DNA of 16,239 bases from an uncultured Clostridia bacterium (lineage in GTDB: Bacteria; Bacillota; Clostridia; Christensenellales; Aristaeellaceae). Within the stretch, counting starts at the first letter, position 1. The number at the start of each line of letters is the position of its first letter. The DNA lies in the NCBI GenBank assembly GCA_934636425.1, contig CAKUAV010000060.1:1-16239 (forward strand). Reading direction: 5' to 3'. The position numbers and the translations under genes were made by a program. Of the stretch, positions 6,977-14,107 are shown in pieces. The notes under the pieces are model-generated. The model was not told the origin of the DNA and ran no database searches. It saw only the letters and a list, made by a program, of their open reading frames with translations.

Positions 6977-7080
6977 GCCGCAGTGCGGCTTCCACTTGCT
7001 GCCGCGCAGCACCACACGACTTGCCAAACCATAAATTGGAGTTTGGCAAGTCTCCGATAGAGCCAAATCCGTTGTTCCGC
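6977..7080 (-). repeat. Three-hairpin repeat element, copy 4
   Basis: Inverted, near-identical counterpart of copy 2: 103 of 104 positions match 1280-1383. Hairpin 1 is 7019-7051, hairpin 2 is 6998-7010, hairpin 3 is 6977-6989 (GCCGC-AGT-GCGGC on the plus strand). Further out, GGCGTTTGTGCGCGC at 7137-7151 is the inverted copy of the flank at 1262-1276, but here 56 bases separate flank and element instead of 3. It sits between the divergent antiporter and isomerase genes. Confidence 0.9.
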
Positions 7081-7156
7081 GCGGGCGCGGAATCGCTTTT
7101 CAGCAGTTCCAATTCCGCATTCCGCATTGATTCCGCGGCGTTTGTGCGCGCAATGC

Positions 7157-7205
7157 AGACTCCGGTCTATTCCGCGCCCGAAAGCGCAAATCAGACCAGA
7201 GTCTG
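7157..7205 (+). promoter_or_regulatory. Paired AGAC-N4-GTCT inverted repeats, possible operator
   Basis: AGACTCCGGTCT (7157-7168) and AGACCAGAGTCT (7193-7204) share the palindromic pattern AGAC-N4-GTCT and start 36 bases apart. They lie just upstream of the isomerase promoter. The second extends to CAGAC-CAGA-GTCTG (7192-7205). A regulator-binding role is inference only. Confidence 0.3.
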
Positions 7206-7218
7206 TTTTACATCAGGC

Positions 7219-7247
7219 TTGTCATTTTTCGCCGCGTGTGCTAAAAT
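7219..7247 (+). promoter_or_regulatory. Sigma-70-type promoter of the isomerase gene
   Basis: TTGTCA (7219-7224), 17-base spacer, TAAAAT (7242-7247). Predicted start near 7254, giving a leader of about 25 bases to the ATG at 7279. Confidence 0.8.
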
Positions 7248-7278
7248 GAAGCCATCCCATCACAGGAGGATGAAAGAC

Positions 7279-8145
7279 ATGAAAACATCCACATCACTGG
7301 AACACGGCATACGCATGGCGCGCATAGGCGCGTATGATTCGGCGTGCATGATGAAGCTTGCGGGCTTTGACGGCGTTGATCTGGCGATGGACGCGCATTC
7401 GACCGAGCCGGAAATCATCGCGCAGAGCGCGTGGCGGGAGAAGATCGTCGCGCAAGCCAATGACTTGAAGCGCGCGGGGCTCAGTCTGGCGCAGTGCCAC
7501 CTGCCCTATTATCCGGGGCACATCGCGCTGCCGGGCGACGGCACATGGCAGGCGTTCGAGGATTTCATGCTGCCCTCGTATGCGCGCGCGCTGGACGTCT
7601 GCGGCGAAATCGGCTGTCCGGTGGCGGTGCTGCATCCGTTCTTTGACGAAAAAAGCGCCTCTCTCACGCGCGAGGGCAATCTGCGCATGACCGAGAAAAT
7701 GCTCCCGCTGCTCGAGAAGAATCATGTCAAGCTGGCGCTCGAGAATGTGTACGGCCTCAACTACGCCGACAGCCACGTCGCGCGCGCCGAGGATATCATG
7801 CCCATCATCGAAAAAATCGACCATCCGCTGGTGGGCGCGTGCATAGACACCGGCCACGCCAACATATTCCATCTGGACATTGCCGAAATGGCGCGCATTT
7901 ACGGCAAAAAGCTGTTCGCGCTGCACGTCAACGGCAACGCGGGCAAGGACGAGCACATCATTCCCTACACGTCCTCCGGCTGGTGCGAAAAAATGGACTA
8001 TCACGCATTCACCCGCGCGCTCGGCGAGATCGGCTATGACGGCTATTACAACCTCGAGGTGGCCAGCGGCGATCTGGGCGCGGACGTGGCGCTGCCCTTC
8101 TACATATACGCCGGCGCGGTCGCGCGCTCTCTGAGCCGGATCTGA
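7279..8145 (+). CDS. Sugar phosphate isomerase/epimerase-like TIM-barrel protein (AP endonuclease family 2 fold)
   Basis: Soluble metal-dependent TIM barrel of the xylose isomerase-like/IolE/epimerase group. The 288-residue length is typical. Likely metal ligands fall on the expected strands: Glu155 in KLALENVYG, Asp190 and His193 in ACIDTGHANIF, His216 in FALHVNGN and Glu260 in YYNLEVAS; DEHIIPYTSSGW (224-235) matches the substrate loop that often reads D-x-H-x-P-G-x-G. An open frame reaches back to 7021, but that part is repeat sequence. The ATG at 7279 has AGGAGG nine bases upstream and a promoter just before, so it is the start. It forms a single-gene unit ending in a strong terminator. 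The substrate is unknown; inosose, hydroxypyruvate and ketose epimerases share the fold. Confidence 0.85.
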   Translation: MKTSTSLEHGIRMARIGAYDSACMMKLAGFDGVDLAMDAHSTEPEIIAQSAWREKIVAQANDLKRAGLSLAQCHLPYYPGHIALPGDGTWQAFEDFMLPSYARALDVCGEIGCPVAVLHPFFDEKSASLTREGNLRMTEKMLPLLEKNHVKLALENVYGLNYADSHVARAEDIMPIIEKIDHPLVGACIDTGHANIFHLDIAEMARIYGKKLFALHVNGNAGKDEHIIPYTSSGWCEKMDYHAFTRALGEIGYDGYYNLEVASGDLGADVALPFYIYAGAVARSLSRI

Positions 8146-8161
8146 CGACGGCGCAAAACAC

Positions 8162-8198
8162 CGGCTCTCCCACTCATGCGGGAGAGCCGCTTTTTCTT
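8162..8198 (+). terminator. Intrinsic terminator of the isomerase gene
   Basis: CGGCTCTCCC (8162-8171), loop of 8, GGGAGAGCCG (8180-8189), then CTTTTTCTTT. Perfect 10-bp stem 16 bases after the stop codon. Confidence 0.92.
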
Positions 8199-8246
8199 TC
8201 ACAGACAGACCCGCTCGTCCCCGGTCTTCTCCGCCGCCGCACCCGC

Positions 8247-8390
8247 AACAAACCCCGGTCTGTTTCCCTCAATCGCGCGCATCTCCCGCCCCCCACGCGC
8301 GCCCGCTTCCCATCGCAAACAATGCGCCCTTTTCGCCGATGCCGCCGCCGCGCAATCGCCGCCGCGCCAGAACAAACCCCGGTCTGTTTC
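8247..8390. repeat. 20-bp direct repeat pair between convergent terminators
   Basis: AACAAACCCCGGTCTGTTTC occurs exactly at 8247-8266 and again at 8371-8390, 124 bases apart, in the gene-free stretch between the two convergent terminators. No gene is supported between 8199 and 8410. Function unknown. Confidence 0.8.
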
Positions 8391-8410
8391 ACCAACTTTC
8401 CCCCGCACGC

Positions 8411-8448
8411 AAAAAACACCGGCTCCCCCGGATATGCGGGAGAGCCGG
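8411..8448 (-). terminator. Intrinsic terminator of the L,D-transpeptidase gene
   Basis: On the minus strand CCGGCTCTCCCG (8448-8437) pairs with CGGGGGAGCCGG (8430-8419) with one mismatch, loop of 6, then a T run (8416-8411). The stem resembles the isomerase terminator at 8162, so the two may share ancestry. Confidence 0.88.
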
Positions 8449-8463
8449 CGCTTCGTCGCTCGA

Positions 8464-10386
8464 TCATTTCACCTCAGAGGTGTATTCGGCGTTGTAGTAC
8501 GGGTTGGCGGGGTTGTCGTCGGTGGGGTCCCAGATCAGGCTGCCGGTCTGGTTGGCGGCGGGCACGGTCACAGATGCGTATTCGGCGGGATTGCGCGCGC
8601 CCTTCATCACCAGCACGAACGAGCCGTTCGGCACGTTGTCGAATATCCACTTCGCGTCGGCGCACAGCATGCGTATGCAGCCGCCGGAGGCGCGCTCGCC
8701 CAGCTTTCTGTAATAGTCGGCCTTGACGCGGCTGCCGCCCACGCCGTCGGTCGGCACGCCGTGGAACATATACGAGCTGTATATGCGCGTGGCGTACTGC
8801 ATGTACAGATGGCCGTCGGCCGCGCGGCACCACTTCAGGCGCGCGCCGCTCATCTCGTAGAGCTTGTCGGGCAGCTTGCTGTCGATGCGCCCCGTCGAGC
8901 ACACCATGCGGCGTATGAGATGCGTGTATGTGCCGTCGCCGCGCTCATAGACGCGTATGACCTGATTGGTCTTGTCCACCTCGATGTAATAGGGCATCTG
9001 GCTGAAGTCGCCCACGGCCACATAGAACGTGCGCTTCACGCCGGTGCCGTCGTTGGCCGAGGCTGTGACGATGGTCTTGCCCTTCTTGACCGGCGTCAGC
9101 ACGCCGTTGTTGTCCACGCGCACGACGCGGTTGTTGCCGCTCTTCCAGGTCACGTTCTGCGCCGCGTCCGCCGGATAGACCGACGCGCCCAGCCTGACCG
9201 GCGTCATCGTGCCCGAGTCTATGAACACGACGTTCGGGATCGCCGCGCCGTTTCGCGTGACGTTCACAGCCATGGCGCGCGGCGTCACGGTCACTGTGCG
9301 CGTTCCCACTGCGCCGCCGTCGCGCGCGGTCGCGGTGATTGTCACATTCGTCGCGCTGGTCACGCTGCCCGCCCTGATGCGGCCGCGCGAATCCACGCTC
9401 AGCACGGCGGGATTGGAGCTCGACCAGATCACCTTTTTGTCGGTCGTGTCCCTGGGCAGCACCTGTGCGGAGAGCTTCGCCGTCTTGCCGGCGGGCAGCG
9501 TGTCCGCGCCGCTGACGGTCACGGTCTTGCTGATCGATGCGATCTTCAGCACGACGCGCGCCGAAACGCGGCTGCCGTCCTCGGCCACGGCGGTGATTGT
9601 CACATTGCCGCGCTTTTTGATCGCCACATTGCCGCCGGTCACTGTGGCGCGGCCGCGGCTGGAGCTGGTCCACTTCACGCGCTGGCTCGCGTCCGCCGGC
9701 TCGATCTCGGCGGTCAGCCTGAGCGTGTTCAGGGCGTTTACGTCCACATACAGCGTTTTGCCGTTCACGATTTCGCCGTCCAGATAGAGCTTCACGCCGG
9801 ACGCGACGGGCGTAATCGTCAGGTCATAGCTGCCTGTTACGCCGCTTCCGTCCTTCGCCGTCGCGGTGATCGTGACGCTCTTGCGCGCGCTCACATTCTG
9901 CGCCGTCACGCGGCCGCGCGCGTCCACAGTCGCGGCGGACGGGTCGCTGCTCGTCCATGTCACTTTCCTGTTGTTCACGCCCGAGGGCTGAACGCTCGCC
10001 TTCAGATAGAGCTTCCTGCCCGCGGCCAGCTCGCGGCTGTTTCCGGTAATCGTGATCGCGGTCGCCTTTTTGACGGCCTTGAATTTGACCGTCGCCCTCT
10101 GGCCGTTTTCCGCGGTCACCGTGATTGTAAAGCTGCCGGTCTTTTTCACAGTCAGCGTGCCGTCCGGCGCAATGTCGCAGCGGCTGCTGCTCGAGCGGCG
10201 GTAGGCCTTCACCGGCATATTGGCCTCGAGCTTCAGCGTGCTCACGCGGCTTATGTCCACCTCGACCACGCCCGCAGGCGCCTGTCCGTCCACAGTGACG
10301 GCCAGCGTTTCCTCCTCGGCCAGCGCCCATGCGCCCAGCAGAATGATCAGTGCGGCCATTAGCGCCGCCAGAAGACCCTTCTTCAT
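8464..10386 (-). CDS. Secreted L,D-transpeptidase (YkuD domain) with about five N-terminal Ig-like domains
   Basis: Exported wall enzyme expected to make 3-3 crosslinks or attach partners to peptidoglycan. The 640-residue protein has a signal peptide (MKKGLLAALMAALIILLGAW, cleavage near ALA-EE at 23). Residues about 24-455 form roughly five bacterial Ig-like (Big_2-type) repeats, recognisable by recurring pieces such as VTWTSSDPSAATVD, VKWTSSSRGRATV, VIWSSSNPAVLSVD and VTWKSGNNRVVRVD, each followed by a VTITATA-type strand. The YkuD catalytic domain runs from about 465 (YYIEVDKTNQVIRVYE) to 605, with MFHGVP and ERASGGCIRMLCADAKWIF holding the catalytic Cys. The usual S-H-G-C reads S-G-G-C here. 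An ATG at 10419 is in frame, but the ATG at 10386 starts a standard signal peptide with AGAGGTG upstream. The Ig repeats probably space or bind the enzyme within the wall; that is inference. Confidence 0.9.
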   Translation of the reverse strand: MKKGLLAALMAALIILLGAWALAEEETLAVTVDGQAPAGVVEVDISRVSTLKLEANMPVKAYRRSSSSRCDIAPDGTLTVKKTGSFTITVTAENGQRATVKFKAVKKATAITITGNSRELAAGRKLYLKASVQPSGVNNRKVTWTSSDPSAATVDARGRVTAQNVSARKSVTITATAKDGSGVTGSYDLTITPVASGVKLYLDGEIVNGKTLYVDVNALNTLRLTAEIEPADASQRVKWTSSSRGRATVTGGNVAIKKRGNVTITAVAEDGSRVSARVVLKIASISKTVTVSGADTLPAGKTAKLSAQVLPRDTTDKKVIWSSSNPAVLSVDSRGRIRAGSVTSATNVTITATARDGGAVGTRTVTVTPRAMAVNVTRNGAAIPNVVFIDSGTMTPVRLGASVYPADAAQNVTWKSGNNRVVRVDNNGVLTPVKKGKTIVTASANDGTGVKRTFYVAVGDFSQMPYYIEVDKTNQVIRVYERGDGTYTHLIRRMVCSTGRIDSKLPDKLYEMSGARLKWCRAADGHLYMQYATRIYSSYMFHGVPTDGVGGSRVKADYYRKLGERASGGCIRMLCADAKWIFDNVPNGSFVLVMKGARNPAEYASVTVPAANQTGSLIWDPTDDNPANPYYNAEYTSEVK

Positions 10387-10425
10387 CGTCTTTCGCACCT
10401 CTTGCCATAATTTACTCACAATAAT

Positions 10426-10455
10426 ATTCTAGCATAGCCGCCCCCTCACTGTCAA
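10426..10455 (-). promoter_or_regulatory. Sigma-70-type promoter of the L,D-transpeptidase gene
   Basis: On the minus strand a perfect TTGACA (10455-10450), 18-base spacer, TAGAAT (10431-10426) preceded by TGC, an extended -10. It is divergent from the cdaA promoter. The intervening bases 10456-10597 show no recognisable gene or motif. Confidence 0.8.
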
Positions 10456-10597
10456 ACACAAAATATTTTTCCGCGCATGAATCTTTTCCGCCCGTCCGCG
10501 CGTCTAAAGGAAATGGGTTGTGCCCAACGAGGGCGCTTCGCCGGGCGCGGTGCGATATTCTGCGCGCCGCAATAACCAGAATTTCCGAAAAAGCCAT

Positions 10598-10625
10598 TTG
10601 CAAACCGCCGATTTTGTATTATAAT
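10598..10625 (+). promoter_or_regulatory. Sigma-70-type promoter of the cdaA operon
   Basis: TTGCAA (10598-10603), 16-base spacer, perfect TATAAT (10620-10625). Predicted start near 10632, leaving only about 24 bases of leader, so no riboswitch fits before cdaA. Confidence 0.75.
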
Positions 10626-10655
10626 AGAAGCGGGAAATATTGTGGAGGTTTATGT

Positions 10656-11540
10656 ATGGTTCAGATCAGCTATCTGTGGCAGCAGTTTCTGCTCCTGTTG
10701 AGCAGCCTTGTGGGCAGCCTGAGCTGGCGCAACGGGCTGGATATACTGACCGTCGCCATGGCGATCTATTATGTCATAAAGCTGGTGCGGCAGACGCGCG
10801 CCAATTCCGTGCTGAAGGGCCTGGCGGTCGTGCTGCTGCTCACATGGTTCAGCGATATGCTGGAGCTGAACGCGCTCAACTGGATACTGCGCCAGGTCAT
10901 GAACACCGGCGTGGTCGTGCTCGTCGTGCTCTTTCAGCCCGAGCTGCGGCGCGGCCTCGAGCAGATCGGCCGCTCGAATCTCCCCGGCAGCGGCGTATTG
11001 AGCGGCGACCGCAAGCCCATGTCCTCCGAGCACGACATTCAGGAGATGATACACGCCCTCACCAATCTCTCCCGGCGCAAGGTGGGCGCGCTGATCGTCA
11101 TCGAAAACAAGACCGGCCTCAACGACATCATCGCCAGCGGCACGATGATCGACGCGGAGATCTCCAGCGGCCTGATCGAGAACATATTCGAGCCGAACAC
11201 GCCGCTGCACGACGGCGCCGTGGTCGTCCGCTCGGGGCGCATCACCGCCGCGGCCTGCTTCCTGCCCCTGTCTGAGAACTCCTCCATCAGCCGCGAGCTG
11301 GGCACCCGCCACCGCGCCGCGCTGGGCATATCCGAGACCACCGACGCGACCGTGCTCATCGTCTCCGAGGAGACCGGCGTGATATCCATGGCGCACGACG
11401 GCCGGCTCAACCGCTATCTGGACGCCAAGGCGCTCTACGGCATACTCTCCGAGCTGATGAAATCGGGCGACGAGCAGAACGGCGGCCACCGTCTGTTCAC
11501 CCGCGCCGGCAAGGGCGGAAAGGACGGGAAAGCGCAATGA
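10656..11540 (+). CDS. cdaA: Diadenylate cyclase CdaA (c-di-AMP synthase)
   Basis: Membrane-bound enzyme joining two ATP into cyclic di-AMP, which controls potassium and osmolyte transport and wall homeostasis in Firmicutes. The 294-residue protein has three likely N-terminal membrane helices (about 10-25, 28-46, 53-70) and then the DAC domain. Both catalytic signatures are intact: NTPLHDGAVVV (DGA at 186-188) and ELGTRHRAALG (RHR at 218-220), followed by TDATVLIVSEETGVIS. Two ATGs lie close together at 10652 and 10656; only 10656 is in frame, with TGGAGGT about six bases upstream. The stop overlaps the cdaR start by four bases (ATGA), so the two are translationally coupled. The tail after residue 270 is Gly/Lys-rich and probably disordered. 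Confidence 0.96.
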   Translation: MVQISYLWQQFLLLLSSLVGSLSWRNGLDILTVAMAIYYVIKLVRQTRANSVLKGLAVVLLLTWFSDMLELNALNWILRQVMNTGVVVLVVLFQPELRRGLEQIGRSNLPGSGVLSGDRKPMSSEHDIQEMIHALTNLSRRKVGALIVIENKTGLNDIIASGTMIDAEISSGLIENIFEPNTPLHDGAVVVRSGRITAAACFLPLSENSSISRELGTRHRAALGISETTDATVLIVSEETGVISMAHDGRLNRYLDAKALYGILSELMKSGDEQNGGHRLFTRAGKGGKDGKAQ

Positions 11541-12808
11541 AAAAGTTCTGGGCAGTCGCAAAAAGCGCGCTTCAAAAATTCTGGGGCATACTCGCGCACA
11601 ATCTGGGCTGGAAAATCCTCTCCGTTGTGTGCGCCATGTTCCTGTGGAGCTACATCATATCGGTCGATTCGTCGATCACCAGCATAAAGACGCTCGCCAA
11701 TGTGGAGATCGCCACCAGCGGACTGACAATCCTCCAGAGCCGCGATCTGGCGCTCTTGACCGACGTGAGCGCGCTCGACCCCGTCCATGTGCGCGTCGAG
11801 GCCAGCCAGTCCAACTATTCGCGCGTCACAAACGACACTGTGCGCGCAGAGCTCGATCTGTCGCAGGTCACAAAGGCCGGCGTTCAGCAGGTCGATCTGA
11901 TCGGCGTGACCGCCTACGGCAAGGTGGTTCAGATCACGCCCTCCAGCGTCGAGGTGACCATCGAGAGCCGCGGCTCGCGCTATGTGCCGGTCAACGTCGA
12001 GTTCACCGGCGACGTGAAGAGCAGCCTGTGGTACAACATCACGCGCACCAACCCCGCGCAGGTGCTGGTGTCCGGCCCCTCGTCGCTGCTTCAGATGGTG
12101 GCCTCCGCGCGCGTCCAGATCGACGTGACCGGCCAGACCGCCTCCTACGACCGCTCCGCCCCGCTCACGCTGCTCGACGCGCAGGGCAATGAGATCGGCA
12201 GCGCGCTGACCGCATCGCCCTCGTTCATCATGATGAGCATAGACGTCTATCCCAAGGCGCAGCTGAGCGTCAGCCGCAACATCGACACGGCCACGGTCGG
12301 CACGCTGCCCGACGGCTACGAGATCACCGGCGTGGACGTTCAGCCGGAAACGATCACCGTGGCGGGCGAGCAGTCGCTGCTGGACGAGCTGGACGAGCTG
12401 AGCTTTGTGCCCATCAGCGTGGACGGGCGCACGAGCAGCTTCACCGCCATATCCACGATCAACGCCGTGCGCGACATACGCTATATCTCCAGCGAGCAGG
12501 TCACCGTCACGGTCTACATCGCCGAGAGCACGCTGACCGATTCGTTCCAGGGCATGGCCATAGGCGTGCGCGGCAAATCGTCCGACGCGGCGGTCACGCT
12601 GTCGGCCGACAAGGCGGACGTGCGGCTCAGCGGCCCCTATTCCGCCGTAAACAAAATCGACGACGGCGATGTGAACGTCTATGTCGACGTGACCGGCCTG
12701 ACAAAGGGTCAGTACGAGCTGCCCGTGGCGGTCGCCATAGACGGCTGCGACGCCTCCACACTCACGATCGAAACCGACCCGGCCGTCGTCACGGTCACGA
12801 TCGAATAA
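11537..12808 (+). CDS. cdaR: CdaA regulatory protein CdaR (YbbR-domain protein)
   Basis: Membrane-anchored partner that modulates CdaA activity from outside the membrane. The 423-residue protein has one N-terminal membrane helix (about 25-42, WKILSVVCAMFLWSYIISVD), then about four YbbR repeats at roughly 46-130, 135-225, 235-330 and 335-423. Each ends in a strand such as ITPSSVEVTIE, SSEQVTVTVYI or TDPAVVTVTIE and has the PxxVxVxGP-type turn (NPAQVLVSGPSSLL, QPETITVAGEQSLL, KADVRLSGPYSAV). The four-repeat layout resembles Bacillus CdaR. The start overlaps the cdaA stop. In many Firmicutes the next gene is glmM; here it is an unrelated small membrane protein. No terminator follows before that gene. 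Confidence 0.92.
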   Translation: MKKFWAVAKSALQKFWGILAHNLGWKILSVVCAMFLWSYIISVDSSITSIKTLANVEIATSGLTILQSRDLALLTDVSALDPVHVRVEASQSNYSRVTNDTVRAELDLSQVTKAGVQQVDLIGVTAYGKVVQITPSSVEVTIESRGSRYVPVNVEFTGDVKSSLWYNITRTNPAQVLVSGPSSLLQMVASARVQIDVTGQTASYDRSAPLTLLDAQGNEIGSALTASPSFIMMSIDVYPKAQLSVSRNIDTATVGTLPDGYEITGVDVQPETITVAGEQSLLDELDELSFVPISVDGRTSSFTAISTINAVRDIRYISSEQVTVTVYIAESTLTDSFQGMAIGVRGKSSDAAVTLSADKADVRLSGPYSAVNKIDDGDVNVYVDVTGLTKGQYELPVAVAIDGCDASTLTIETDPAVVTVTIE

Positions 12809-12838
12809 AGCTTTTTTGACTGAAAGAAGGTCTGCATA

Positions 12839-13393
12839 TTGGAAAACAGCGTTTTTGCCCAGGGTCTGATTGAAGTGATGCTCAGCTGGATGCGCCTGAT
12901 CGCGCTCTGGGTCTGGAATTTCTTTCAGGCGGACATGGCGGGCGGCTTCCTGAGCTGGTTCGCGGATCATTGGAAATCGCTGGCGCTGACGATAATCGTC
13001 GCCGGGCTGGTGGTCGACTGGCTGATCTGGATGATCCGCTGGCGGCCCTACTGGCTGTGGCTGCGCAAGCGGCAGATCGTGTATGAAGAGGTGCCCGTGG
13101 AGCGCAAAAAGCGCGCGCCGCGCCCCCAGCCCGTGCGCCACATGCCCCAGATGACCGCGCCCGAGAGCGATTTCGACGATCCCTTCGCCGAGGACGAGCA
13201 GGATCCCTACGCCGCGCCCGCGCCCCGGCCTGACGCCGACTTCGCCGACTGGGACAGCGATTCCGACCCCTACGCGAGCGACCCGCGCCACACCGATTAC
13301 GATCCGTCGGTCTACGGCCGCCCCGCCATGGGCGAGAAGAAGGACACGCGCCCCCAGCGCCACCTGCCTGTTTTCGGCGAGCGGAAGCGCTGA
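12839..13393 (+). CDS. Small membrane protein with acidic Asp-Pro-Tyr-rich cytoplasmic tail, function unknown
   Basis: I do not recognise the family. The start is a TTG at 12839 with AAGAAGG eight bases upstream. It lies 30 bases after cdaR on the same strand with no terminator between, so it is probably part of the cdaAR transcript. The 184-residue protein has two likely membrane helices (about 13-30 and 46-67, the second rich in Trp and Ile), then a basic, Trp-rich juxtamembrane stretch (RWRPYWLWLRKR, 68-79; ERKKRAPRP, 88-96). The rest is hydrophilic and probably disordered, with repeated short motifs DDPFAED, QDPYAAP and SDPYASDP in an Asp-rich region (110-160) and a basic end (FGERKR). 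By the positive-inside rule the tail is likely cytoplasmic. A role tied to c-di-AMP or the wall is suggested only by position. Confidence 0.75.
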   Translation: MENSVFAQGLIEVMLSWMRLIALWVWNFFQADMAGGFLSWFADHWKSLALTIIVAGLVVDWLIWMIRWRPYWLWLRKRQIVYEEVPVERKKRAPRPQPVRHMPQMTAPESDFDDPFAEDEQDPYAAPAPRPDADFADWDSDSDPYASDPRHTDYDPSVYGRPAMGEKKDTRPQRHLPVFGERKR

Positions 13394-13450
13394 TCATCCG
13401 GCGTTTCTTCCTATTATATAGCGCATTTTCCGGCGCGCCCCGCCGCCGCG

Positions 13451-13890
13451 GCAGATGAGCGCCGACCGGCTCAAGTGAAGCGGCCTTCGATATGCGCGCG
13501 GGCGCATCGCCCCGCTTCGCCACGCGGCCATGCCGCCGCGACAGGCGAACGCCGACCGGCTCAAGTGAAGCGGCCTTCGACATGCGCGCGGGCGCATCGC
13601 CCCGCTTTGCCATGCGGCCAAGTCGAAACAGACCGCCGCAACAGGCGAACGCCGACAACCGCTCGAACGCACATCGCGCTGCGCTTCTGCGCTCCCGCAG
13701 AACGCCGCCGCGGAATCGGCGAACCGCGCGGGCGCATAGCCCCGCTTCGCCATGCGGCCATGCCGCCGCGGCAGGCGAACGCCGACAATCGCTCGAGCGC
13801 ACATCGCGCTGCGCGCCGCGACGCGCTTTGGCGCTCCCGCCGAACACCGCAGCGGAATCGGCGGAACGGCCTTCGCGGGAGACAAGTCTG
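13451..13890. repeat. Imperfect tandem repeats of 90, 100 and 130 bp
   Basis: Units begin with GCCGACCGGC or GCCGACAA at 13461, 13551, 13651 and 13781, so the successive periods are 90, 100 and 130. Units 1 and 2 share TCAAGTGAAGCGGCCTTCGA then ATGCGCGCGGGCGCATCGCC. Units 3 and 4 share ACATCGCGCTGCGC and GCGGAATCGGCG. All keep CATGCGGCCA and CAGGCGAACGCCGAC-type pieces. The whole stretch 13394-14107 contains no gene I can support; the open frames are repeat-driven and appear on both strands. No clear promoter for the following gene was found in it. Confidence 0.8.
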
Positions 13891-14107
13891 CCCCTTTTGA
13901 AATGCGCATGGACGCGCACACAGCTTGCCTGGCGATTTTTTCCCGCGCCGGGCAAGTTTGAGCATCTGCCGAATATGCGGCTTTGAGTTTTGCGCATGTT
14001 TCTCTTCAGCCACGGCTGCGCGGCCGAAGAAAAGCACGCGCCCGACGGGCTTTCGGGCGAGGCGACGCGCCTTGCCGCACAGTTTATACAGAAAAGGATT
14101 TGTCAAC

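Noticed and set aside
6785..7127. Short minus-strand open frames in the antiporter-isomerase gap
   Set aside because: They translate the three-hairpin repeats (the same peptide pieces appear at 1326-1607 and 15481-16227), so they mark repeats and not proteins.
8176..10362. 728-codon plus-strand open frame opposite the L,D-transpeptidase
   Set aside because: Antisense shadow of repeated Ig-like domains; its own apparent repetitiveness comes from those domains.
11435..13363. 642-codon minus-strand open frame opposite cdaR and the following gene
   Set aside because: Antisense to cdaAR, which have strong motifs and coupling; the product has no recognisable domain.
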